Shown: positions 10,067 to 18,832 of the stretch, piece after piece
How the letters are laid out: each line of letters opens with the position of its first letter
How positions within the stretch are numbered: position 1 is the stretch's first letter
DNA from: Cylicocyclus nassatus
Lineage: Eukaryota > Nematoda > Chromadorea > Rhabditida > Strongylidae
Length of the DNA stretch: 64,000 bases
NCBI GenBank assembly: GCA_958299035.1
Contig: CATQJL010000326.1
Location: forward strand, 248,001-312,000
Reading direction: 5' to 3'
Made by a program: the position numbers and the translations under genes
The notes under the pieces: generated by a model
What the model was told of the DNA's origin: nothing
Database searches by the model: none
What the model saw: the letters and a program-made list of their open reading frames with translations, nothing else

Positions 10067-11712
10067 GCCAAGGGACTTACCAAAGATCTACCATCAAAAG
10101 AAGCTAATTCACCTATTTCCATCGAATATAAAGTTCTTAAGTGGATAGCTGAACCCCATAGGGGTATAGATGAATCAGCATCTTCGATCTCCGATGTCAT
10201 ATAAAGGCCCTCCGTCACACGCTGCATCGGGTGTCCTCTTACATTATAGATGGTCTTTGCAACCCTACAATCTTCCGCGGACATAGGTATCCTTATTCGG
10301 TCTACGATGGTATAGGAAGTACGAATATATAAAATATTATATACCGATACTTTGATGACATCTTGGTAGCACCTAACTCCAGGAAATCGCAATGGGTCAT
10401 TTTTCACTCCGAACAGCTGAACCTTGGTGGCAATCATTGGTTCTCCCGGATAAGAACGGCATCCTATGGGCTTCGGTAATTGCAAGGACTGCACAAATTG
10501 AGAAGTCCCACAAATTTGGTATGGGGAGACGATGGTAAATAACGAGAAGAGGAAGGCAATGCAGAAAAGGTTCGCAGGAGGCAGGGGTAACGCACCTGGT
10601 GGTTTCCTAGCTGGATTAACTGCTCGCGGTGGGTATACTGCCGGATCGGTGTGCTGCGGCGGATGTGGCGGATAAGGCCCCATTTCTTGAGCCATTTCCG
10701 GTGGATAATATTGGGGCGCCGGTGGAAAATAAGTCGGAGGATAGGCGAAATAACCCCCAGGTGGCACAAAGGGGTTTCTAAAAATACCGCGTGCGCGAAA
10801 CGGGAAATTAGGCCGCGAACTCCCTCTTATACTAAAGTTGTAAGGTGGGCCTGGCCGTCGCTGTCCTCTTCCTCGTCCTCGAGGAGAGGGACCTCCACGG
10901 CTAGATGGTTCAGGGCCCGATCGGAATGGTCGATTTCGTGCCAAGGAAAGATTATTGAGCTGCTCCTGCATCTCCTCAAGCCTATCACTGAGCACAAGGG
11001 AATTGACCGTCCTCAAAGCATCGTGCTCTTCGGCTCGCTCTTGATCTAAAATCCGAGCTTCCTTTTCGGCGCTAGACACCACTTCATCGTAATCTTCCTT
11101 CTTGGGTAATCGTCTAATGGCCTTTCGTATATCCGATCTAAGACCCTTAACGAAAACATCTATGGCCAATTGGGAGATGATGCGTTTATCCTGCCCCTGA
11201 TACGCTATCTTAGCCTTCGCCAAGACTTTTCGCGCAAATTCTCCAACTGAATCTTTACCCTGCCTTAGACCGTGTAGCTCATCGCGAACGTTACTTAGGA
11301 GCGCTTCATTCTTACACTTTTTCGCTAGCTGCAAAACCAAGTCGTCCCAGGACATAGTTTTAGCGTTTTCGATGGAATTATATTTAAGCTTAGCCGACCC
11401 CGTTAGAAACATAGGCAGCAAAATCTTGGCATCCGGGTAAGGTATGTCAAACCGATCTATCGTGTCTACATAGTCCTCAAGGAATTCCTCGAAAGTTCTG
11501 TCCCCTATTCCGGAAAACTTTTCGATCCTTTCATTGAGAACCTTGTAGGAGCGATAAATAGGATGTTCAGGATCTGCGCGTCGGGGTTGAGCTTGTTGCT
11601 GCTGCTGCTGGCCTTGGTGCCGGTCTTGTTGATTTTGGCCCTGATCTTGTTGGCGCTGGTCTTGATTTTGACCCTGCTGAGCTTCAAATCCGCCTTGACC
11701 GTTTTGATCCAT
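10030..11712 (-). pseudogene. Gag fused in frame to an env-like N-terminal fragment
   Basis: The first Met (MDQNGQGG) is at 11712. A Gln-rich stretch leads into a capsid-like domain (KFSGIGDRTFEEFLEDYVDT, LPMFLTGSAKLKYNSI), an Arg/Gly-rich nucleic-acid-binding tail (SPRGRGRGQRR) and a Pro/Tyr-rich region. At about 10600 the frame passes, without a stop, into a hydrophobic signal-like segment (LFCIAFLFSLFTIV) and a Cys-containing ectodomain-like stretch (LPKPIGC, FPGVRCYQ). It ends at 10030 and overlaps integrase. The same frame is open upstream of 11712 to about 11930 without a Met (..STPERIRRRKLQEQ..). In intact elements pol lies between gag and env, so this is a rearranged fusion. Confidence 0.7.
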
Positions 11713-12223
11713 TCCTACTTCAAATTTGAAGGGACTTAGGCTTATATATTCTTGTTTCAACTGCTCTTCGAGTTCTCGTAGCTGTTCTTGTAGTTTTCTC
11801 CTCCGGATTCTTTCTGGGGTGCTGAATGGAGAAGAATACGGAGACTCAGTCTTCTTTGCTTTCGATTTGGATCGTGTTATAGGTGCCAGCTGGAGAAAAA
11901 GAGAAGGGTTTTCTTTCTTGCACCAATTCCACCCTCAGCGTGGTCTCCTTCAAGTAATTCGAAGAAGGAAGAATAATGAAGGGGAGACCGCGCTGAGTTT
12001 GGTCTTATCACGACAAAATTCGAAAATAAAAGAATCCAACTACATATCTTCCAGTGCATCCAAGAGAAGATTTTCACTCATTAAGACTGAACACAAGCGT
12101 AAATCTTTATGCACAAATAACAAATTCAAAGAAGAAAATCTTTATTCAAAAGCATTTCTTTATGGCGCAACGACGGTTAATAGACATTAATTTTTTATAT
12201 ATTTTTTTTCCCAAAAAGAATTC

Positions 12224-12661
12224 TCAGAAATGAAAAAGACATTCATCAAAACCGAAAAGGGACACCGTCCTGCGCCAAAAAGAAAAGAAAAAAAAAGGAA
12301 AGAAATATATTATAAGAATCTTTATTAAACTATTTCGAGCATTCAGAAAAAACGCCAATACAACTTCTATTCCGGCTCTTCTTCCATCCTTGCTCTTCTT
12401 CCATCTTCTTCCATTTTCGGGAAGGTGGCCATTCTTTAGACGGTCCAGATGCGGGTCCCGCCGCCACGGATTCCCGGAGCTCTGAGGAGACTCCGGGTCC
12501 GCGGGCGGTAGAGGCCCCCGGGCCTCCTCCGAGCCGAAGTGGACCGAGGGGTCCCGGCGGAACCCGCCACTCCGAAACGACCCTGGTCGTGGCGATTGAT
12601 CTTCTTCTCGCTGCGCCCTTGTCGCCTCCTCCCATTCCTTCTGCTCTGGACTCTGTACCAT
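12224..12661 (-). CDS. GC-rich leader ORF of the LTR element, unknown
   Basis: This is a 145-codon ORF starting MVQSPEQKEWEEATRAQREE, rich in Arg, Pro, Gly and Glu, between the 5' LTR and gag. No family is recognised. Base composition is far more GC-rich than the flanks and resembles the last exon of the antisense gene at 9012-9175, so the opposite strand could be the meaningful one. It could be a leader protein, captured host exon sequence or non-coding. Confidence 0.25.
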   Translation of the reverse strand: MVQSPEQKEWEEATRAQREEDQSPRPGSFRSGGFRRDPSVHFGSEEARGPLPPADPESPQSSGNPWRRDPHLDRLKNGHLPENGRRWKKSKDGRRAGIEVVLAFFLNARNSLIKILIIYFFPFFFFSFWRRTVSLFGFDECLFHF

Positions 12662-12739
12662 TTTTCTTTTTTCAAATAGCTGAATGGAAATTTTTCTCTT
12701 ACACATGCACTGGAAGACTTGTTGACTATAAAAACTTAT

Positions 12740-13177
12740 GACCAAAAAAAAAAGGGGGGGGAACGGCGGATGTCAAAATTTCTATTTTTATTGTTTTTCA
12801 ATGGGGAGTGGCACCCCTAGGAGAGGTAGGGGGGGAAGGGGGGGGGGCAAAAAGGGAAATTAAAAAAAAACAAAAATAGTTACTTAATCCATCTACTCTA
12901 CTTTTTGATCAGCGCAACGAATCGAAAAAAAAAGGATTGAGATTTACTTGGGCTGCGTCGCTGCGCCCCCGGCCGGGTTTATCAATTCCTTTTTTTTTCT
13001 ACCCCTCCTTAATATTTACTGATATTCTTGGATTATTCCGCAGCCCCCAAAAAAAGGAGGGGGGGGGGAGAATCTTACAAAAAAAACATATACAACAAAA
13101 TTTATACTACGGGGACAGGGGGGGGGAATAAAAAAAAACGGGGGGGTATTGGCCTCCTACCTCTCCTGGGGAAGCCG
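12740..13177. other. Low-complexity G/A-rich leader
   Basis: The stretch is dominated by long runs of G and A (for example 12830-12850, 13055-13140), between the leader ORF and the primer-binding site. No gene is seen. The runs are likely hard to sequence, so small indels here should not be trusted. Confidence 0.6.
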
Positions 13178-13196
13178 GAACCTCCATGTCAGCCGC
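13178..13196 (-). promoter_or_regulatory. Primer-binding site
   Basis: Directly after the 5' LTR on the minus strand is TGGAGGTTCCGGCTTCCCC. It begins with TGG, the complement of a tRNA 3' CCA end, as expected for a reverse-transcription primer site. I cannot assign the tRNA. Confidence 0.65.
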
Positions 13197-13819
13197 GCCC
13201 CTTTTTCTCAGTCCCGCATCACGCAAGTCCGATACTAGAGGGGCCTCGGCCGAACCGGCCGGCTCCGACTCCACTCAAAGGAATTTTACAAAACGCGTAT
13301 AATTTAAATACTTTACTACTCAAAACTATAAACTACAATTTTACTACTGGGAAGGGTGTCAAGATACTACCAAGATAATAACACTACGAGAGAGAGAGAC
13401 TAGAGAGAGAGACTAATGAAAAATAAGAAGATAAAAAGTGGAAAAAGCATATCCGCCGTTCGCTCCGCTCATGGCAAAACGGCCAGGGTATTTATACGGA
13501 CAAAATTAATAAGGAGCCCTAAGCCACAACAATACAGAAACAATACAAAGACAATAACACATTATCTACGGAAACACGAAATTAAAATCTAATTTTGGCG
13601 ATCAAGCTCGGTGATGTACTTTCCGAGCACTTCGGATGTTATGTCACATTTGCAGAGTAGACGGCTGCAGTTGCAGAATAACACAATAGATCTTGCCATC
13701 GCTGCATCCAAATCTGCCAAGTGCAATCTGCCATCGCAATAGATTCGATTATCGATGTATCCGTGTCTGCCGCGTGAGAGCTGCCATCTTTCTTCCATAT
13801 TTTAACGTGTCGTCTTACA
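13197..13819 (-). repeat. 5' LTR of the env-containing element
   Basis: This is the partner of 7720-8345, with TG/CA ends. On the minus strand it is followed directly by a TGG-starting primer-binding site. Its outer flank AATT matches the flank of the other LTR. Confidence 0.9.
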
Positions 13820-14285
13820 AATTTACATTTATCGGCACTGAATCACCGTCTTACCAGAAAATACTCGTTTTAGCTTTTTTCATCAAATGCTCTACTCAAA
13901 TGTACACTGGAAATTTTGCGAAATCTCTACAAGCATGCTGATGTCAATTTTACGGACACCCAGGGACAATTAGGGACCACTCCACCATTAAAGCTGCTGT
14001 GTATCTTTATTTGTTAGCCACCCGGCACACAGCTTTGATGGAGGAGTGGTCACTAAAGGATGTCTATGAAGTTAACAAAAGAGCTGCTCGCGAATTTTTG
14101 TAGTGTACTACTGAGTAAAGCAATTGATGAAAATGCTAATAACGGCTGTTTTCTGATAAGACGGTGATTCAGTGTCGATAAATGTAAATTTATCACTTTA
14201 CATTGTAAGAACCAACATTTTTTTTGATGTCGACAGGTTTTGCAACTTACAACAAACAACTAAATTTACAAAAATGCAAGAAGGT

Positions 14286-14361
14286 TGAGATCCCAGGAGA
14301 ATCAAACTCACGACGTCCAGCTCCTCAGTCCAGACCATTATCCATTGCACCAGACCACCGC
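14286..14361 (-). repeat. tRNA-like (SINE head) segment, minus-strand arm
   Basis: On the minus strand this reads CTGGTGCAATGGATAATGG, then GTGAGTTTGATTCTCC, parallel to the copy at 7560-7635. The anticodon-arm region is conserved between the two copies (GAGCTGGACGTCGTG versus GAGCTGAACGTCGTG). It is a tRNA-derived repeat head rather than a functional tRNA. Confidence 0.5.
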
Positions 14362-14793
14362 AGTACAGGCAAGCCAGGTATTTGAATGCACCTGCAGCAT
14401 CAAAAATCCATAACTTTTTCAGAATGACGTCATAGCAGGTATGGAATGCGGTTTAGAGATCACCGTCTAGGGATGGTTTACGCCGCTTACATAATCGTCA
14501 CTGCGATCGAGTATCCTTCCCTTGTTAGGTACGCATGCGCGAACGCAAAAGAAGAATAGGTGAGAGAAAAATTCTATCATCTGCTCCAGAAATAGATTTT
14601 GCACTTTTATCTCTGAGAGGCTTCGAATTCTCGTGAATGCTTTAAGAACAGCCGAGAACGTATAGGGCGTTCGAAAAATCGTAAAGATGGCGCGACCGCG
14701 TGCTACACGCACGTACTTCTGGCAACCGCTTTCTCTTGGATTTCTTCTCTACTCAAATGGTTTTCTGCTTACCTACGATAGTATATAGACACG

Positions 14794-15379
14794 CTCAGAT
14801 AATCGCCGGGGGCAGGCGGCCATTTGAATTTTGAAGAACCGGGCACCGGAACAATAGTTCGCTAGTTTCGTGCGGTCCGCTTGCAGAAATTTCAAAGAAT
14901 GTTGGCCAATTTTTGGAGGAATGCTCGGAGAAGTATCGTGGTTCCTCTATAGATTAGTTGCGGCGCAGTGGCCGCATTCTCGCGGACTTTCCGCGAGAAT
15001 ATGCAAAAATATTAAGGGCCGCACGGTCCTTTGTAAAGGCCGCACAGCAGGTAGGTACCTTTCGCTGACAGAAGGTACCTCAAACTTGAGTAATTAAACC
15101 ATCGATGGCACCTCTGTTACACAGGGTCTCATCTTTACTCAGCGTATGCCCGAAACTGCATAAAAAAGTCCGAGCGCCTGCTGAAAGTTCGGCCAGTTCT
15201 CGCTGAAAGAGATTATTTGACGAGCGCCCGCAAAAAACTTTGTATTCTGCCCCGCTAGCAGGACATTCGACAGTAAAGGAGGTACCGCCCGCTGAGTATT
15301 TGGCACGCCCCAAAATTCTGCTAACCGCCTGCAAGAAAAGGCGAGTTTGCGGATCGCCTGCCCCCCGCGATTATCTGAG
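14794..15379 (-). mobile_element. SL-cassette inverted-end element, copy A
   Basis: The 586-bp element has inverted ends starting CTCAGATAATCGCCGGGGGC. The flanks are CG on both sides, consistent with a 2-bp duplication. On the minus strand it carries an SL RNA-like unit. Upstream of that unit is a conserved block containing GAGTAAAGATGAGACCCTGT. No ORF of note is present, so it is non-autonomous. Related copies are at 17147-17713, 36451-37039 and 43858-44444. Confidence 0.8.
14976..15100 (-). ncRNA. SL1-type spliced-leader RNA-like gene, copy A
   Basis: The unit starts at 15100 on the minus strand with a 22-nt exon that differs from canonical nematode SL1 only at position 12 (C to T): GGTTTAATTAC, T, then CAAGTTTGAG. 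It is followed at once by a GT donor (15078-15077). GGTACC repeats at 15054-15059 and 15074-15079 pair into a hairpin at the donor. A GGACCGTGCGGCCC stem follows at about 15016-15029, then an Sm-like site AATATTTTTGC (15003-15013) and a perfect 11-bp stem with a 3-nt loop (14976-15000). Order and size (about 125 nt) match nematode SL RNA, which donates its exon in trans-splicing. Expression is unproven. Confidence 0.75.
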
Positions 15380-17146
15380 CGGAAGTGACTAAGCTGAGCG
15401 TTGAGGTAATTTCTTCTTGTATGAGTGTTTCATGCTCCTGTGTGCGGAAAGAATCCGCAGTCAAATCCGTCGTCACGATTTTGAAAATGACCTATATGAT
15501 GGACGTATAGAGCGTAGAGATTTTGAGCTTGTCCCGATTGAGACACATGGAAAAGGATTGTCGCTGCTTCAAAATTTGAAGCTTGGTCGAATTATAGCGC
15601 TCTGTTTAGATATGATAACACGTTCTCTCAAACTTGCGATTCAAACAAATTTTGTCTTTATATGTATGAAACGCATTTTAAATCTGTTTGTGTTTACTTG
15701 TACGTATGCTCCGAATCAATTACTATTTTGGATCGGTCCAGACTAAATTGCAGCATACTTTCTGGGAGTGTCGTAGGCTGCTGGTTATCGGTCGATGTTG
15801 AAGTTCCAAACTACGAGTTGCGTGGCTGAAGAGTTGTTATAATCTGCGTAACGGGGACAGCCCCGTGCAGTGCAATTCCACACCTAGGCGCAGACGCTAG
15901 TGTGCTGCAGCATGCAGGGATGATGATGCGCAAAATCTTCGTCCTTGTTTTTCACCCTGTTCCAAAACTTTTTTCCTTTTTTTGTGGTGGCTCTTTCTCA
16001 TTCTTTGTTTTCTTCAGTCTAAGCATTCGAAGTTAGCTTGTCGCCTGTCAAGATTCCACGTCAATTTTTGTAATCTTTCAATGACTGTGATCTTATTCTT
16101 TGAATGTGACCTGAACAACACCGGCGCAAAATATATATCAGCTTGTCCCGAAAATAATTTCGTTTTCTTGAAGAAGCGCCACATTTAAAGGAATAAAACT
16201 CCATGATTGTGGTAACATTCGATGCAGTTTTTATGTTTCAGCCAGTAACAACATTGTTGCAGTTCAACCAACTAGCTTTTAGGAAATTTCTAACAACTAC
16301 GACCCATGGTTTTTAACGTGGTCAAGTTGCTATTTTTTCAAATTTTTGTGCTGGTTCTCCAAAGAAGTCTTAGTATAATTTGTATAGAGCAAATTCTACA
16401 GTGCTTAAACCATCTTTTGCTTTTTTCCATGGCGCACTTAAGTTGAGAACTAAGAACACCTGTTAGGATGAATAGAGAAAAACGTGTTGGAATGTAGTGC
16501 TTGCTCAAACAAAAAAAAACGAAACCACTTCCGAGGCCACCAATAATCCCGAAATAAATCACATAATGATCATTGGTTCGAGGCAGGTAGAAGTCCTCCT
16601 AGGTTTTATGAAAATCATACTTTAACGAAAGCTTGGATAACATGAAAGTTCCAAAACATATTAGGTCGTTTCATAAGTTCGAGTTCTCATAAACCAACGA
16701 AATGACAAAATTTTGTCAAAATTCAGTCAACAATGTACGTTCCGTTGTTACGCGCAACCTTTCGCCACCTTGCAGTCATATTTTTGGTCAAGTTTTGCAA
16801 AAGCTTAGGGAATCCGGTCCGAAAAAAGTCGTCTAAACGCCGTCGTTATGATCTGCGAGAGTCCAAGGCAGATGGTGGTCTTCTAGAGTGAGACTTTAGC
16901 AATACATTGGATGCTAATATACCTTACTTTTAAGTCCTGCAGGACAATTCCAAAGACGCTTGCCGTACGGGGCCGTGCCGTGCAGAAACACACGCCGGGC
17001 CTGTTGGGCCTCTCCTGCAATATGTCCCCACCCAACTGTGCAGTTGCGTTGCGCGGGGTACAGTAGACCCTTTCGTTCTTGTCCAGCAATTTCCAGTGCA
17101 GGACTCCCTGCCCGTTCCACTAAAAGTCTTGTTCAGGAGGCACCCG
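15380..17146. other. No gene recognised
   Basis: The interval contains only short ORFs without recognisable motifs. A foldback spans about 16938-17107, with ends TCCTGCAGGACAATTCC and CAGTGCAGGACTCC. Nothing else is supportable. Confidence 0.5.
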
Positions 17147-17713
17147 CTCAGATAAAAGCCGGGGGCGAGCGCCATGCGATTTTTGGGCAAGCGAGCACCA
17201 GAAAAATAGTTTGTTGACTTCTTGCGGTACGCTTGCAGAAACTTGGAAGAATGTTGGCTAATTTTTAGACGAATGCTCGGAGAACCGCGCGTTATAGATT
17301 AGCTGCGGCGCAATGGCCGCATTCTCGCGGACTTTCCCGCAAAAAATGCAAAATTATTGTGGACCACACGGTCCTTTGTGCAGAACCCCATAGCCTGTAG
17401 CTACCTTCCGCTAAAAGAAAGTATCCCAAACTTGGTAATTAAACCATTGATGACACCTCTGCCACATGAAGTCTCACTTTTGCTCGGCGTACTCCTAGAC
17501 TGCATGAAAACAGTCCGAGCGCCTGGTGAAAGTTTGGCCAGCACTCGCTGAGGGAGATTATTTGACGAGCGCTTGCAGAAAATTTTGTATTGCTGCCTGC
17601 TGGTAAAACACGAAAGTGTCGCTCGCTGAAGGTTTGGCAACGCTCTAAAATTTTGCTGACCGCTCGCAGAAAAGCGCGAGTTTGAGAACCGCCTGTCCCG
17701 GCGATTATTCAAG
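17147..17713 (-). mobile_element. SL-cassette inverted-end element, copy B (decayed)
   Basis: The ends CTCAGATAAAAGCCGGGGGC and CCCGGCGATTATTCAAG are mutated versions of the family ends. The internal order matches the other copies. Flanks do not match, as expected of an old copy. Its SL-like exon is damaged. Confidence 0.7.
17323..17445 (-). pseudogene. SL RNA-like unit, copy B (degenerate)
   Basis: The exon at 17445-17425 reads GGTTTAATTACCAAGTTTGGG on two joined parts. It has lost one base, and the terminal GAG has become GGG. The following dinucleotide is AT instead of GT, so the splice donor is gone. The terminal stem is also disrupted (TCTCGCGGACTTTCCCGC). It would not work as a leader donor. 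Confidence 0.6.
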
Positions 17714-17877
17714 CTGTCCAACTCTCGCTACTTCAAAGCAATTCAATTCTTTTTGCTTCATATTAACGTGCATACGCTATCTAAGATCGGCAGAAATATC
17801 TTTGCAAAAACACCTTTTTGTGAGAAAAAATGCGCAGATGTCGAAAATTCTTTTTTTGTTTGCTTTTGAAGGCACAG

Positions 17878-18200
17878 TCACCCAAAATGGAGGTTGGCGA
17901 GATTATGATGGCATACTAGTGTGGGCCCCCACACTAGGCAAACCCCCAAGCTTCGCCGCAAAAGACTGCTTCTGGAGCGAGAAATCCGCTCCAGAAGTAG
18001 CAAAGTAGGCGGGGCGACCATGGTCGCCCCGCCCACTTGCATGCTTAATCTCGAGGGCGCTTGTTGCAGAGGGTTCTCGAAACAGGGATTTTTGGGGGTT
18101 TCGCGGATTTTCGACTCCATATTCGAAATCAGGGCTTTCAGAAGGCCTGAAGGAAACAAAAACATTGAATTCGAGATTTTGGGTGGACGGTGCTTTTAAG
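17878..18200. repeat. Foldback element with stacked palindromes
   Basis: The outer ends CACCCAAAAT and ATTTTGGGTG pair. Inside are the palindromes GTGTGGGCCCCCACAC (about 17918-17933), CTTCTGGAGCG..CGCTCCAGAAG (about 17971-17999) and GGGGCGACCATGGTCGCCCC (about 18012-18031). It is non-coding and probably a miniature transposon. Confidence 0.5.
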
Positions 18201-18433
18201 TTTCTCATGTTTGGAAGTGTGGAAATTGTAATAGATCAGCTTTCCGTCGAATGCAATGAATTCTTTTGAAAGAACATGCTCAGCTTTCCCCAACGATATG
18301 CCCATCTTGACGCAAATCCACCGCTCCTAAGAGAAATGAAGGCGAGAATAAAAACTCTACGAGCTTATGAAACGACCTGATATGATTATAGGTAATTGAA
18401 AAGTACCAAAACTTATAGTTCTGAAATGGTTAT

Positions 18434-18697
18434 TGTTGTGTCCCCACGTCGGACACGTCGACTCTTCGTCCTGAGGCAGCACACGAGGAATAGAGAATAT
18501 TTATTAGGAAATATTAGAACAGCAAAATAAAAGAGGCAGATGAGTGAACAGACGAACTGATTGTAGAACTGACTAAGGCTATGCGTGAGCGCCTTTTATA
18601 GCGCTCATTTCCCGCGCACTCTGAGGCTAAGATCGAATGCGCGAGGGCAGATCACTACGAGGAAAACAGCTGATCATTTACGAACACTAACACAACA
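18434..18697 (-). repeat. 3' LTR of the young gypsy element
   Basis: This is 264 bp with TG/CA ends. The adjacent inner sequence CCTCCCCCAGTAG (18698-18710) reads on the minus strand as CTACTGGGGGAGG, a polypurine tract for plus-strand priming. Confidence 0.9.
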
Positions 18698-18832
18698 CCT
18701 CCCCCAGTAGGGTAGTAACACAAAACTAGCCTACGATAAAAGCTTGAATTACAAATATGAACAGCTAAAAAATCGGTCATACATAGAAATTCAAACAACT
18801 ACAAACTAATGAAAGAAACATACAATAACATA

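Larger units (their letters stand above)
7720..13819 (-). mobile_element. Rearranged env-containing LTR retroelement (gypsy/BEL-like)
   Basis: Two near-identical LTRs (7720-8345 and 13197-13819) begin TG and end CA, and are flanked by a 4-bp AATT duplication (7716-7719 and 13820-13823). On the minus strand the order is 5' LTR, primer-binding site, GC-rich leader ORF, gag, an env-like fragment, the C-terminal half of integrase, then about 1 kb holding a spliced gene on the opposite strand, and the 3' LTR. Protease, RT and RNase H are missing, so it would need helper proteins. High LTR similarity suggests a fairly recent insertion. Confidence 0.85.
7439..14467. repeat. Inverted-repeat unit with tRNA-like arms, split by an LTR element
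   Basis: The left arm (7439-7719, starting CGGTGATCTAACCGCATTCC) is a diverged reverse complement of 14100-14467, which ends GGTATGGAATGCGGTTTAG..ATCACCG. Sequence after the LTR element (13824-13900) pairs with 14120-14190. The two flanks of the LTR element therefore belong to one earlier repeat of about 0.9 kb that the LTR element split. Each arm carries a tRNA-like segment. Confidence 0.6.

Noticed and set aside
10651..11049. Plus-strand ORF of 132 codons
   Set aside because: It lies fully opposite the gag region, and its Arg/Ser-rich content is the complement of the RGG-type gag tail.
16930..17115. GC-rich foldback considered as a 5S rRNA or snRNA gene
   Set aside because: It does not match the 5S internal control region or any U-RNA signature that I can recognise. 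Its inverted TCCTGCA-type ends fit a miniature repeat better.
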